Positions 34,611 to 48,816 of a stretch of DNA of 64,000 bases are shown in pieces; position 1 is the stretch's first letter, and each line of letters starts with the position of its first letter. The notes below the pieces were generated by a model, which had not been told where the DNA came from, did no database searches, and saw only the letters and a program-made list of their open reading frames with translations. The position numbers and the translations under genes are program-made. This stretch comes from Ziziphus jujuba (Eukaryota; Streptophyta; Magnoliopsida; Rosales; Rhamnaceae), in contig NC_083387.1 in assembly GCF_031755915.1 (NCBI RefSeq), positions 3,128,501-3,192,500 on the forward strand. Direction: 5' to 3'.

Positions 34611-37451
34611 AGCCCGGGGGGGGGTCATTGTGTCCTCTCCTGTAAATAAGTGTTCTGTGCAAACTAGTTTAGTTTCAGATTGTATATAGAGTGAATAAAT
34701 TGGTAGGTAGAGCAAGCCTGTAGGACTTTATTTTAGCGTTTTGTGGTGGTATTGCAAGTAGACTCTTGCGCTGGTGGTCTACAATCTGGAGTTTACACTG
34801 AGAATTGGTGAGTTTGGTGTGGAGTTGGTTTTCAGTGATGGATGCTCAATTAACAATAGGGGAATGGTAGGCAATGTGGATGGAACTGACCCTAAATTTT
34901 CAGGAAGGAGAAGCAAATTAATAGCATGGAATATGCTTTTAAGTGAATGGTTGCCTGCACTCCGGCAAGTGATGGAACAACTTATTACTCTATATATGTT
35001 GAGGCTAATATAATGTTGAAATTGATGATATAGCTCCTTGATAGTTTTTCCTCACAAATTTGTGAGTTTTCACTAATGTTTCAGAGTTTGAGATTCGTTT
35101 GAGATACCATGTATATACTGTTGCATTGTAGAATCTTTAGCCTTCTGCTCATACAGAAATCTGTAGGTCTTCATTTTCCCTTTTTCAGTTTCCTTTCGTT
35201 TCTTTGATGTCTTGCCTCCTTCTCAAATTCACTAGACATTGGTTAGTATCTTTTTTCTTGTTCAATTGGTGCTTAGGTTGTCTGTTAACTTCTCTTTTGC
35301 TTGGTCCGCCTTGCCTAAATTGGCTGCCCAAATCAATCGACTATACTCAACATGACTTTCTTTCCTTCTTTTCGTAACAATCTAACTCTGTTTACTTGTA
35401 CTCTTGGAGGGTATCTTTCCCGTTCACCATCTTTTCTGTTTTTTAAGAAAGAAAAGTGGGAAGGGGTAGTGATGGTAGTTCTTTTGCTAATTTTGCTTCT
35501 TCAGTTCGTAGCGTCAGTCCATGTTGCTCTGTCTTGTAGTCTTTTCAGCTGAAACCCCCTATTAGTTCTTCTTCTGAGCGGTTCTTGCTTCTTTTATCAT
35601 AGTCCTCGCAGGGCTTTCTTTCATTGGTGATCGGTGGCCATGCCAACTACTTATAAGGTGTTACCTCTTAGACCTTTTACCTTTTTATTTTCTACCTGCA
35701 TTTTTATTGTATGATTATGTTGGGTCTGATTTGTTCTCAATATATGAAGCAGGATGCCAGTGGAAGAAGTACGAAGGATCATTAGTGGGATATGTTCGCA
35801 ATGGATCTAGTTAGATTCATATGGTAGTTCCTCAAAGGAGCCAAGTGCAGTTTTATCTACATTGTCGCTTGTGTTGAAGCCTGGTTTATGTCTCGTTTTT
35901 ATTGCTTTTTTTGTTTTTTGTACCGGGAGTTCATAGTTCTAAATGCTAGTTTTAATGTGTGACTTAAATCATTTTGATCTTTTGTTATCTTACCTTTGGA
36001 CTTATATGTTAGTCCTTTTGAGTGTTAGTTTATAAGTTTATGTTAATTGTTTCAAGTGGTTGTATCAAATGTTTATTGTTTATGTTAGTCCTACGAGCCA
36101 ATTTGCAGTTTCTGATAATATCGTGCCACACTATAAGAGGATTGAGTAAAATTTAGTTGGTGTTATTGTGGGTAACTACTCGTGTAATGACCTGTGATAT
36201 AAGGTCCAAGATTGCGTCGAATTTACTTTGGTGTTCTTTTTGCATAGAACATCAACATATTTCGTAACCAAAATCAAACATGTTGCTTGATGATTCTGAC
36301 AGTCCTCAAATGAAGTCTGGTTGTCCAAAAATCTATAAAAATGGCATCCATTAAAGCATAGATGTGCCTCTTACAGAGAAGTGGAGATTCAGGATCATAA
36401 CATTTTTGGCTTTTGAAATCGGTGCTACCCAGTGTTTGAAGGTTTTGTGGATTTCTATGAGCGTGGTAACTTGCGCAAAATTTCTCCGTTTTATTTTTGG
36501 ACGTAAACGTAGTATATTTGTTGATGAAGTGGCCTAGGGACAAAACTGTTGACCGAACTTGTAGATTAGATTTTCATATTGGAATGAGGATGGCTGAAAT
36601 TTCATTGCAAAGCCAAGTCTTCAAATGCGTGGCAAGTCTAAAGACATTGTTACTAGATAAATTATCATGGATTTTCCAAGGCAAAGCGTTAAAAACATCC
36701 AATCCCTTCTGGAAAAACCCAACTTTTAGTTTTCTCACCTATAGATCTTAGCTTTGGCAATTTCGTGCCTTGTGGCCTAGGGCTATTTCTAGTCGTGGCG
36801 TAGAAGAAAAGGTTTTATGAGCTAAGCATGTTATATTAGGAGCAAAGTTATTTGTAAAACTTATATTTATTCGTTGAATAAATCGTTTTTCTTCCCTGCA
36901 ACTCTAATGTCATATAATAACGTCCAAGAAAGAAAAAGAACTCTAATGTTAAAAAAAAAAAAAAAAGTCTTCAGAATATATCTACCCAACCAAAAGACAA
37001 AATAAGCATGAGCAGAAAGGATAAGGCACAAAGGGGAGAAAAATTGTCATTGATCTGTGTGTATGATAATAATTGTGATGATCAATGCGAATAAATTAAG
37101 GTTTTTCCATTTTCACTCATACATCATCATTCGCTGAAAGCCAAAAAACGATGGGAGAATCCCAGAAGCAATCAAAGTCAGTACTTGATAAAGAAAACCA
37201 TTTTCTACAAATATCTCATCCTCTCCTTTATCTCTATCTGCAGGGGAGAGAGGGTCAAGAGCATAGAAAAAGTACAAAAATTTAAATGAAAAAAAAAAAA
37301 AAATAAAATATAGGAGGCCATACTGCGCTAACTTTTTTTTTTACTCCCTAAAATCAATCATCCTCAAATGCTTACAATCAAGAATGGTGAATTCGATATT
37401 ACTTTTTGACAGCTCTAAAAGAAAAAGAGTAGGCCACAAAAAAGAGAGATT
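34611..37451. other. 3' UTR of the PNRC-motif gene and intergenic DNA
   Basis: The first 1.6 kb is T-rich and could include a long 3' UTR or a downstream non-coding transcript. A minus-strand open stretch at about 36590-36720 reads KGLDVFNALPWKIHDNLSSN and continues with TWLCNEISAI, but it has no start, no partner exon and no family I recognise. The final part is the 3' UTR of the FLZ gene. Confidence 0.4.
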
Positions 37452-38500
37452 TCAAGAACAATTCCTATGGGCATCATCAAATTCTGTATTCCCAACTCCA
37501 TCTAAGAGCATTTCTTGGTGGCGACATTCGTGGCTACAAAAGGCTTTTTCACCTCTGCATGACAGATGATAACCCCAAAAAAAAAATTAAAAAATAATAA
37601 AATAAAAATAAAAATAAAGGTTTGTTCTTTGACGTTGTCAGAAAGGAAATACTGAACCATAGTACTGGCTTTCTAACATCAAAAAGTAACTCTCAGAATG
37701 AGGGCATTGTTGGACGCAAACCTGTAAATGTAAATGTCATTTTCCTGCTCAAGATTCTTCTTGCAAGTGTAGCAGAAGCTGAGGAAGTTCTGAGAGACAG
37801 AGTTGGACTTATCCGATAATGAATAGAAGCTCTCTACAATACAATTATCAAATATGCGAGTTGTTCTTGGGTTTGGTCCATGAGATATAACGCATGTGTA
37901 TTCCTCAGAATGCTCCATATCGCTCATTGAGATACAAGTTGTCAAAACTCCAGGAGAATCCTTTGTTTGGGAGCTCGAATTGGGAGACCCAATTGCAGAT
38001 ATATGTGAATACCGGGTCTTGGTTCCGAAATCAGCTGGAGATTTTGGAGATTCAATTGGATAAAGTGTAGAGGTTTGCAAAGTTGGGATTTGAACTCTAA
38101 GCTTGGTTCCAAACAGAACCTTCCCACTACCGGATTTAGTAGAACAATTTTGAATTGTTTCATCATTCAACGGGTCAATTAGAGCGAGACCAATGCCTTT
38201 TGTCCCTGCTTTGGTCCATGACTGTTTGTTTTCTTGGAGAAACTTGGGAGATATGGATTGGCTTTTGCTATATGAAAAGGAGTTCCCAAAGGGAGAAATG
38301 GGTTTGTTGTCAAGGATTGAAGTGGGACTCATCAGAACACCAGTTTCAGGGAAACCCTTCATTGTAAAAGCTCTGAACCTTGGAGAACCAAAGAAAGATT
38401 GAATGGGTTTTGTGTAGTTTTGGGCTGGAGATGGTTGAGAGCTGTGATCAGCCATTAAAGCTTGCTTGCTGGTCACTGCTCTTGATCTATTTCTCAGCAT
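37452..38500 (-). CDS. FCS-like zinc finger (FLZ/DUF581) protein, two exons
   Basis: Exon 1 is 38500-37722 and exon 2 is 37554-37452, joined in phase 2; 293 residues. The start chosen is the ATG giving MLRNRSRAVTSKQALMADHS, the usual FLZ N-terminus; a longer open frame upstream begins only with TTG. The FLZ domain spans the splice site: FLSFCYTCKKNLEQENDIYI in exon 1, then YRGEKAFCSHECRHQEML in exon 2. It contains the paired Cys (CYTC, then CSHEC) and the FCS hallmark. FLZ proteins are plant-specific scaffolds that bind SnRK1 kinase subunits and respond to sugar and energy status. The middle is Ser/Pro-rich with several [KR]SP sites, including ALIDPLNDE and IPTLQTSTLYPIESPKSPAD. Gene structure and length are standard. 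Confidence 0.94.
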
Positions 38501-41500
38501 AACTCCCCTTTTAGCAAAACTAATTCTCGATCCCAAAAAGTAATGTTAATCAATGTCTGCCAAAGAGGAAAAGAATGTCCAAAAATTAACATAAGAGGAA
38601 AGAAATATATATACGTATATTACGAACTTATTCAGAGATAAGGAATTTAAGAAACTTTACCTCAACCTATTGGAGTAAAATATTATGCAGAAACCACCAT
38701 AAATCGCTGCAAAAGGTTGTCCGATTTACTCAACAAATATGCCTCTTTCTCTCTATCCATATCACAACAGAAATCAATAGGAAAAGAAAAATTATTGTAG
38801 TCTCAGACAGATTGAAATCGGTAATCTTATACTAAATCTCTGTGGCCTCCATTCTGAAACACCACTACTAAAAGGGCAAGTAGTAAAACAAAAAGTTGGT
38901 TTTCTCACTTTGCTCTGATTTGTTACAACTAGAATAAGGCCCAATTCCCCATCATAACAAGCCGCATGCAAGCCATGTGATGGACCAAGAGAAGACAAGT
39001 ACAATCCCCTGCCATTCACACCAAAAAATCACTACTGAAGAACTGTGTGTGTCTCTATGCTCTGCATTGTCTTAGACCACAATCTGTCATCAATTGCTTT
39101 TGCTACTTCCTATTAAGAATAACTATCATCATCATCATCATCACAATAATAATAATTGTTAAATAAATCAAAGATATGAAAATTCATATAACATAGATAT
39201 ATAGTCTAAACTCTACTTTTTCTGTGATGGTGGGGATTTTTCATTCATACCATCAATTTTCACTCTGTCACTTCCTCTTTATCTAGTTAGGAGCCTTCAA
39301 AAATCGACACGAATTAGCAACTTGGCAAAGATTGAAAAAAGGTGATTAATAGAAATGAACAAGAAAAGAAAAAAGGCTCTTGGCTTTAAAAGGGAAAGAT
39401 CAAAGAGTTCCGTTTGGAAGTTGCTTTTCAAAGAGAGGAAAAAAAGGGAGGCGTGTTTGTGCATGAGAATGTGTCGTTTTGACAGCAAGGCAGCCGCTTT
39501 GATTGATATTTTTACCAAAACTATGAGTTATTTGTTTTTTTTGTTTAAAACTCTTTGCCTTGCAATCAAGCTCTCACGATGAAGTCTAAAACAGATTTAT
39601 TTTTGTCAAATTGTGAAATGGTCTACTTTTTTTCTCTTGGTGTTTTGTCGTGACTCCTCTTGGAGTAGTTGATCACATGAAGCTCTCTCTGCCAACCCCT
39701 GCGCTCGTAGTAATAAAACGCACGCACTTGTAGGACATATGCTGACCTCACCCTACGTTCTCCCTTTAACTCTATTTCGTCTCCATTCCATTGTCGTTTT
39801 GCAAACTTTTACAATTTCGATAAGACTAGTACAAATGCTCATCAATATTTATTTATATTCACAAATAGTTTTTTTTTTTTTTTTTTTTTTGGGATCAAAT
39901 TAATTCAAACTTTGCCATTGCCTAAAAGTTTTTGTTTGTGTAGCTGAAATGGATGAGGTTTTTTTGTCCCATCGGTAATATTTCTGTTTCATTTCATTTT
40001 AAGAAACAGTTATTATTATTATTTTTTTCACTGGGTTTATTTTGCTTCTTTAATAACGATTTGAAATGATATCATATATTAATGGTGAATAAAGATTAAA
40101 AAAAAAAAAGATAAAAGATTATAAAATACAAAGCTGAAACATGCATTTTTGTGCCTTAGCCAGTTTGTTTCGATCTTGGTATATATGCTATATATGATTG
40201 TGATATATAATAGCTAGCTTTCTTGGCAGGATTATACTTTAAAGACAAGATGGAGAATAGTGGGTACCCAGGTCCCAAACTTGAGCTTGTGTGCTTTACC
40301 AAAAAATTAATTAGATTCTTTATGGAGGAGAGTTAAGAGACCACGTGTGTTTGTCCCTGCAACATTGAATCACTGGGTCCATATACTTTCTAAGAGCCTC
40401 GATTATATGTTTTGGGAAAATTAATTAAGCTTCCAGTAGTGGCTAGCTAGGTTAGATATGGATAATTATAAACAATAAAAAAATATATGCTACTCGGGAA
40501 GTGCTGTATATGCTTATATAGTACTAGTGAGTGAATATATAATATGATACTTCTACTCCGAGTGTGAATCTTGAACAATTGAGAATTAAAAATACGAAAG
40601 GAAAACATGTTTAAACAAGTTAGATATACAATTTTTCTTTTTTTAATGCAGTACTTTCCAACCTTTTATTTTTTTTTTCCTTTTTCGAGTAAATAGATTG
40701 CTTATTGGTTTAAGTTGATCCTTGCTTCTTGATGCAATCAAATTTTTTTTTTTTTTTTTTTTGGTATTCTTGAAGTTGTGCTTCTCACTAACATTATTGT
40801 TGTTATTGCGTAATTATTCCAATTATCCAATAAACTTGAAAGTTTGAAAAGAAATTAAAATAATAATTTTTAAAAAATATTATTTATTATCAGTGGTACT
40901 TATTAATAATAAAATTAATATATTATTTAACTTTTTTTTTCTATATTTTCTTTTTTATTGTAAGGATAAAAGAAAAGAAAAAAATTGGATAAAATTGTGG
41001 TTGGGGCCCACCGTGCGTCTTCTCTCTGTTTCTCCTAGAAGGCATGGATGGGCCGAGTAGTAAAGCAGAGGTTTGTTTGTTAGCCCTTTGTAGGCCCAAA
41101 CAAAATTAAAAGAGAAAATAAAGAGAAGAAAGGGGAAGGCGTGCAGGAGGTCGTGGGGTCCACGGAAAGTGACGGACAGAAAATATTGCCTGCAGAGACG
41201 TACACCACACTTCCCTAACTCGTTGCCGTTGGTTGCGTTTTGCATTGGGACGCACTCTTTTTCAACACCATTCAGATTATCATCCCTATGCTTTTGTGCG
41301 GCTATGGGCTATCTACCTCTACCTGGGACCTACCCAAGGTGGGTCCTGTCCTTTTCTCTTTTATTAACGCCCAATATCTGGGCCCAGCTTCCGGGTCGCG
41401 AAGAAATATTATTTGTTTGACACTCACCAATCAGTCACCCAAACAATATATATATATATATATATATATGGATTTTTTCAATTTTATTGTAATTTGTTAA

Positions 41501-41789
41501 ATTTTAGGTTTTGAAATGTCATCATTTAAACTTTAGTTATCAGTTTGTAGTAATTAATTTTAACAATTGAAAATTTTAATAGTATTTTTACAGTATTATT
41601 CATTAAAAAATATTGATTTTTAATTTTTTTATAGTTTGTGATTGTAAACATTAATAAAAAAAACTGATAAATAGATTTTTTTGATAAATATAGAAAATTA
41701 AAAAAATATTAGTGATGATTTTTTAAAAATATAGAATTTAAATATAATTATGATAAAACTAAAAAAATATAAATAAAATTTGACCCTCC

Positions 41790-41820
<31 letters not shown>

Positions 41821-44692
41821 GGATTCTTGGGATTAATCACACACCTTTTAAGTTTCTATTTCCTACATATTTAATTTAGTTTTTGTGGTTTTTTTTTTTT
41901 TTTTTTTTTTTGGTGGCTAAACAATATCAACTTTATAAGTTGGTGACAAAGCTTTAAAAGGCTTAACTAACGGTAGAGTTGCATCTAGAAAAGTCACATG
42001 CTTTCAAGAAAGTAAATTACAAATATATTTTTTTTGATAATTGAGAAAGTAAATTACATATATGTGTGATATATATACATATATATATATATATATATGC
42101 GCATAATAGACTATGGAGAAAAGGATAAAAATTCTTATTTGTAAAGGCATCTACTTTAACATGTGGTTCTCTAACTATGACATGTGATTCCTAAACCCCA
42201 AACCCAAAATACACACTAAAAATGATGACAAAGGGAAAAATTCTGCTGTCCCTTTTGATTTTGTAATTTAGAATATAATGAGGGCAAAAAAAAAATATAA
42301 AATAAAAATAAAATAGTAGTGCTCTTATACCTTTATGCCTAGGGGAATATGCAACGTAATGGGGCATTTTTCTTACCCTACTTCATGCCCTTCACTACTT
42401 TTAAAGTACTCTTTTATCTCCTAAAATTATCAATTTAATTAGTTTTTCCTAATTCTTAAAAGTTGCTTGCTTTAGTGCATAGCCGCCAGTTATCTCTTCC
42501 TATTCCATCATTGCATGTAATTTGCATTTAGATGATTCAATTGCTGGACCAAACCCGTGTTTCCTTAAGGATTCAAATATCTTTCTACACATTTGATTTT
42601 CTCAAACTTTCAATTTATTAATTTATTAAAAATATGTATATATTACAAGCAAGAAATAACTTAAAAAAAAAAAAAAGATAACATGAAGAAACAAAAATAT
42701 TGTAAATACCAATTTTTAACCCATGAAATGAATAAGTCTGGATAAAAGGAAAATGAATTATTGAACTTATTACCAAAAAAATAAAAAGTGAATTATTGAA
42801 ATGTAAATCTTTATAAAGAAAATAATAACTTCGCCGTTTAGTACGTGTTTCTTTTGGACTAATAATCTCACTTAACACACTGAAAATTGAAAGAAAAAAG
42901 TGGCATGAATCTATTTGTCATTAAGTGCCACCTGGCATAACTTTATAGAGAAAGTGGGACCACTACAGACGTTGTGTTGACAAGACTTGGACATGTAAAA
43001 TGATAAAGTATGAGTAATAAGCAAGTGGAAGTCTCTTTCGTAATGGCAAGTGGCAATGCCTGCTAGTGGATAATACTGTGATGGGCAATTATTTAGGTTC
43101 CTCTAATTGACAATTGTGGAGGTATTATTGGTTCATTGACTGAGCCACTTTGCCGATCCTTCCATCCATTGAAATTTTCTTAATTTATCAAAATTCAAAG
43201 ATAGGGATTATCTTTCTGTGTTGGCACCAAATAGGCTGATACAGACATTTTATCCCAAAAAAAGCACCACTACACCTAAACACAGGGTCAAATTTCCCTT
43301 TCTAAATAAATAAGTAAAATGAAATTGAACCCTCATAATGGTTCTTTTGTTTCATTAAGTTATCTTTCGTAACCTATGAAATTTTCTTGGCCTTGGTGAT
43401 ATGTCAACAATGGAGATGGGGAAAAAGTATAGAAACGACTCCTGGTGAGAATTTAGAAAAGTGGGAAAGATAAATGGGGTCCAGATTTGTTATAGTGGTG
43501 TGTTCTTCAAATCTTCCATTAGGATAAACCAACATTTTGACTTAAATAAAAAGGGGAAAAAAAAAATGCAATTGTTGTTGTATTAAGATAGATGCTTAAG
43601 GTTTTTATTCAAAAAAAAGGAAAAATAAAATAAAAATAAAGATGGATGCTTAAGGTCGGGACAAAAGCCAAAGGAAACAGACTTTAGCAGCATTGGACAT
43701 GTGATGATTAACATGTTTTTAACTTTGATGTGACAAATACCCAAAAGAATACTTACTAACGTACTGCGTTTGATATATTGACGAGTGCTTCAGTCTTTGT
43801 TTTATTTTTTTGGGTAAGATTTATTTACGGGTGCTTTAGTATTTATTCAGACATATGTGTTTGTCATAAGTGTCTTCCCCCCCACCTCATCACCAAATAT
43901 ATACGTACAGACAAAATATTGAAGTTGTAAAAGTAGCTTAACCCACTATATATCATATTGATATATACAATTTTTTTTTCCATTTATTAAGAACGAAAAA
44001 AAAAAAAAAAGTGTATACAATAGATGAATATATTACCAAAATTACCGCCATGGGATAAGAATAAACATTGAAAGGAATTTATTTCAAGATACATATTAAA
44101 TGAGTTAGGCCCGGAAGGGACCCGATGAAATTGAAACTCTACTGAACATGGTTGCGTATTCAACCTCCATGCCACAAAATTGATGGATTTTATTGCGATT
44201 GAAATGGTGCTAAGCAAACACTATTTTGCTTACAATGTTAGTTAGGGCAACACTGAAATTTGCAAATTGTTCGTCAAAGCCTTTAATTATTATGTATCAA
44301 ATTAACGGGATTCTGCAGAGAACCAGTTGCAATATCCAATTATGGAGAGTGTACTACTCCTTGATGCCATTCATACCCATCAATTAAACATGGATTAATT
44401 AGTTGATAGGCGAGATAAAGCTGACAATATCAACACTGGTAATGTAGAAAAATCAGAAAATTACTCGCTAAAAAACAACAATTTATTAATTAAACGGAAT
44501 CCTCTTTAATTTAACCTGATTATAAATTCTATTCTACACTCGAACTGGTTGCCACTTGCAACCACCACTTGAAAACAAGCTTGCTAATTTCTAAACATAA
44601 TACAGTTCTATTCTAATAAAAGATTTAAATGATTAGGATTACATAAACCTAATAGAGTTACAGAAACGTGTTTCCTGAATGCTGAAATCTCA
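38501..44692. other. FLZ leader/promoter followed by a 6-kb gene-free region
   Basis: The first several hundred bases probably include a 5' UTR intron of the FLZ gene. The remainder is AT-rich with poly-A/T and TA tracts (near 41446 and 42075). A slightly GC-richer block at 40995-41420, with GGGCCCACC and other promoter-like motifs, has open frames on both strands but no recognisable protein. No transposon ends or RNA genes were found. Confidence 0.4.
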
Positions 44693-45145
44693 TCACTGTT
44701 TAATCTTTCTATCATTTCTGGTTTTCTTTCTAAATTCTCGTTTCTCAACAGAGTACTGTTTTTTTATTAATAAATTGCTCATCGCTGTTTTCAAAGCTTC
44801 AGCTGCCGCCATGAAAACTTTTTCATCAAAGGATATACTTCCCTGCAACTTCTCAAGCAGCTTCCTTCCCCCAGGTATCTCATTATCTTCCAACACAAAC
44901 GGTTCATTCTGAAGAAAATCGGCATTACTTTTTAAACCCGAGATAACTCTAACGCGAGCCAAAGAAGGGTATTCAAAACCACGCAGATTAGAGACACCGG
45001 TCACCATCCACAATAACCCAGTGGAAAAGCTAACTTCTAGTCTCGTAGGAATGAATGTCTCCCCCCCAATGGGAACCACCTGCCACAGTCATAACATCAT
45101 AAGTCAGGAAAATTGTTATGTGCATGCTTCACTTTTTCCTTTTTC

Positions 45146-45181
<36 letters not shown>

Positions 45182-48100
45182 TGCATGTGCTTCATCATGT
45201 ATATATCAGCAACTTAGCCTTCCATGTTCTTGTTAACAAAAATTCCCCCAAAAGCATTTTAATTTCTAGAACTGATTAAGCCTTTTTAATTTCTAAAACT
45301 GAAACACTTAAGGCATACAGCCATGCTTCATGCTTATATGATACTTAGAATCAAGCTTTGAACTTAAAGCTATGCAAATGATTATGACTAAAGGCTTAAT
45401 AGAAAATGAAATGCCACAACAAATGGTACTATAAGCAAGATCAGATTTCAACAGGAAAAATGCAAATTGCAAGTAGTTACATGTCAATATATCTTCTAAT
45501 AGAACAGCAAAATTGATGTCAACATTGCCTGAATGTTTTAGGGCCTTACCTTTGCAAGAGAGATACTTCTTGCAGAAAGACTACATTTCAGCAATATTAT
45601 TTCTTGCAATCTACAATTAGATATTTTAAATAGTTAGCTAATCAACAGAGGACTCCATCAGAGAAGAAAAGGATACAATGTGAGATCTCCAGGAAATTAC
45701 CCTTGGACCGCCACTGCAACAAGTGTACCATCTTGGTTGGTGCATAGATCGGTAATTACAGAACAACACTCCTCTTCTCTTCCATTTGACTCTAAAAGTC
45801 CTGCCTTCAGGAAGGAAGTAAATAGAATCAAGTGAACAGCCACGCTAATAGAAAAGCAAAGAAAATGGTGAAACCTGGTTTATAAAATATCCGATCTGCT
45901 GCTTTTTTTTTAATTTTTTTTTTTGAATTTTATTCTATTTTATTTTATTTTTGGTGTGGTTTTGATAGGGGAAAGAAAGAAAATCAGTTTTCGAATTTTC
46001 TAGTTTCACCATGGACATCTCTAGAAAGGTGGTGCAAAGCACTAATCTCATTTCTGGAAAAAGAAATGGTCCTGCTTAAAGTTAAAAACCAATTTATCCT
46101 CAGTTTCAAGTATTGGTGAAATATAATATACTTGCTTATGGAAAAAAAATAGAAAATTTATTTCATACTCAAATGTCTGTGGGAACACCAGAAAACTAAG
46201 AATAAATAGCGCACCTTTCCTCCAACTTCATAAGTGTCGAGGAGAGACCCTGAGTAAATATCCCACAAGCGAACCTGCAAAAGACACATAGATGGACTCT
46301 CGCTCAAAATCCCCAAGATGCACCCAAGAGCAATTCAAACTTCAAGGGATATAAGTTCCTATGAATACTCACTGTTGAGTCACCGCCTCCAGAGACTAGA
46401 AAACCCTGGGGGTACTCCAGAGTGCACACAAAAGCAAGGCAAGAAACAAACCTTCCAATAAACAAAGAAAATTCACATAAATTAATCCTAGCAGAAGAAA
46501 TAGTTTTCACATAATTAAATATGAATCCTACTCAACTATGCACACCGTTGATGTTGCATTCTCTTGCATTTCACAATAAAGAAATCCAAACATCATATGA
46601 TGTCTTCCAAATTTATATTTAGGGTTCTTAAAGGTTGAAAATAAAAGTGAAACCCAGAAAGAGTTTTTCCAAATTTGAAGCGTCAACTACAGTTCTTGTC
46701 TGGCATTAAACATGTTAACGATGTAATCTGTGTAAATATAAAGCTGACTCACTCTGTATGACCAAGGCAAAAACTTTGTATCTCATGAGCTCCATCTAAA
46801 GGTTTATTAGGAAAAACAGTAACCTATCAAAAGAACAACACCTGGAGAGATAAGTACAAACAAACAGGCTATTTTATTTTACTTAACAGGAAAGAAAGTT
46901 GAATTACCCGAATTTTAAAATCTCGATCAGCACTAACAATAAACTTTCCATCAGGTGAAAATTCCTGTCAAAATAAATAAATAAATAATTGCCTGTAAAT
47001 TAGCTCTGAAAATCATGTAGGCAGTAAGGCATAGAATGTTGCAGAAACTTCTTCTCGAAATTCACTAATATCAATGTGAATCAATTCAAATCAAGGGAAA
47101 ATTTTCATTGACATTGTAAGGAGTGCAAAAAGAAGAACAGGAAGTAAGAAAGGATTAATAAATGGATGGTAGCAAATGCCTTACCAAGCTAGTGATGATG
47201 CTGCAATAGTGAGAAAGCAGTTGTGCAGCCTTCTTCTTGGCAACAGCTTGTCCATCAGTCCCATCCAGATCCACAACCCAAACAACCCCAAATTTGTCAG
47301 CAAAACAAACATATAAACCATCATTGGTTATGGCAACTGCAGTCACTCTTTTCTCTGAGCACCTGAAGCAAACAGAATGTCATCAGTGATGTAATGACAA
47401 AATACTAGAATCAAATTAGCCAAGTTAATCCGAACAGATTGCTTTTGGAAATTTGCAGATCCTAACTTATTATAGCCCAATACCAAACCAAATATTAAGT
47501 AAAATATCTGATCAAATTGTATGTCAAACCTGTTCACTAACTTTCACGCATTTTCATGAAAATCAATGATAAGCTTTTAGAACCTACACAGTACTAACGC
47601 AGCGCCAGGACTCGGTGGACCATATCTTCACTAATTTATCATCGCCGGCAGAAACCAACAGCTTCCCACTTGCTCCATAACGAATAGCTCTTATAGAATC
47701 CTTATGAAGGGATCCTTTGGAAGAGTCATCCACCAAAGAAATTGCGCAATCCCCACTGCAACAAGAACAATGAAAATAAAAGTTAACACATTGTTCCTAT
47801 ATTTATTACCTTCTATTTTATCGGATAAAAATTATACGCTTACTATCTGCACCACTTTACAAAACGTCAAAATTTTCCATCAGATTGCAGAATATTAGAA
47901 ACCAAAACAAATTAAGTTTAAAACGGTATAAGCAGAGAATTTGCCTTTTTACCCCTCTACAATTCCTAACGATCAAACAGAGAGCCTACAAATTTCAAAT
48001 TGTGATAAGTTTTCAAGCACAACTTTATTCAAATTACTGAGGCTGCAAAAAATTGTAACAAAAATCTAATTCAATAGGTCAACCCAATTTAAAGATCCGA

Positions 48101-48297
48101 ATTATTGCACCGTGTGAAACAAAATATCACAGCCCCCGAGAATATAGAAAGTTAGCTTACTGGACATCGAAGACACGGAGGTCCGACCCAACTGCGACTG
48201 CGACGGATTCCTGGTTCGGGTGGACGGCTATTAGTGCCGGAGCCACCTCAATATCCTTGTTAGATTCTCCAAAATCCATCGGAGCGTCGTCCTCCAT
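44693..48297 (-). CDS. WD40 protein, TRM82/WDR4-like non-catalytic subunit of tRNA (guanine-N7)-methyltransferase, ten exons
   Basis: Exons on the minus strand: 48297-48161, 47755-47588, 47362-47185, 46964-46908, 46823-46753, 46451-46373, 46274-46215, 45804-45701, 45610-45550 and 45079-44693. All phases agree, giving 433 residues starting MEDDAPMDFGESNKDIEVAP. WD-type repeats are visible: HKDSIRAIRYGASGKLLVSA + GDDKLVKIWS; SEKRVTAVAIT + DKFGVVWVVD; SLEFSPDGKFIVSADRDFKI; GHTEFVSCLAF + GGGDSTVRLWD. The order, the SADRDFKIRV motif and the acidic N-terminus match Trm82/WDR4. This protein stabilises Trm8/METTL1, which makes 7-methylguanosine at tRNA position 46. The C-terminus ends in a basic tail (FRKKTRNDRKIKQ). 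Exon 2/3 joining was chosen to give STVCSEKRVTAV; another donor 11 bp earlier breaks the frame. Confidence 0.88.
45149..45177. repeat. (TA)n microsatellite in the last intron of the TRM82-like gene
   Basis: About 14 TA dinucleotides within the intron between exons 9 and 10. Confidence 0.85.
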
Positions 48298-48816
48298 TCT
48301 TGCTCAGAGTAGGAAAAATGAACGAAATCGACACTTGTTTTTATTAGGGTTTTAGGATTCAAGCGCGCGCTGATATGGGTTTCTCAGGGTTTCTCCAAAT
48401 TTTGGGTTCTCAGAAGCCCAAGTAATTAAATACGGGCTCTGTTTATCGTAACACAATTGGTTCAAGGAGAATTTGGCCCAATACCCTCGTAAGATCGAGG
48501 TTAATGATTTTTGCCCCCTCTCACTTGATATCTTTTTTGTTCTACCCTTTCAATCTTTTATAATTCCAAAATACCCTTATGTTTTTTTTATATGTTTTTT
48601 TTTTTCCTTTCTTCATCCGACTTTTCTCCTCCATCTCTTTATCCATAACCAGACCGTTAGGAGCCCTCTGTTTCCTTTCGCATCGGCCGGATTGTAAGCG
48701 TGGAGACTATGCGTTTTGAAGGAGATGGTGAAGAGGCGACTCAGAGAGAAAACTGCAGGGTTTTAGAGAGCCCTAGGAGCAGAAGCAACAGGTAGGCAAC
48801 AGCGAAGTAGGAAAGC
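48298..48816. promoter_or_regulatory. shared (divergent) promoter region of the TRM82-like gene and the PPR fragment
   Basis: Only about 520 bp separate two divergent ATGs. TAGGGTTTT (telo-box type on the minus strand) lies at about 48343-48351, with further AGGGTTT motifs near 48387, AGCCCA near 48416 and TTGGCCCA near 48473. Such motif clusters are typical of plant housekeeping promoters. The right side contains a T-rich stretch and then the leader of the PPR-like exon 1. Confidence 0.5.

Noticed and set aside
36274..36751. Overlapping open frames on both strands, including LDVFNALPWKIHDNLSS
   Set aside because: F-box-like at a glance, but no start, partner exon or conserved family pattern could be shown.
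40955..41500. Open frames on both strands in a GC-richer block
   Set aside because: Translations share no feature with known families and include poly-Tyr/Ile from a TA repeat. More likely a regulatory or random GC patch.
44679..44912. Plus-strand frame at the 3' end of the TRM82-like gene
   Set aside because: Antisense shadow of the last TRM82-like exon.
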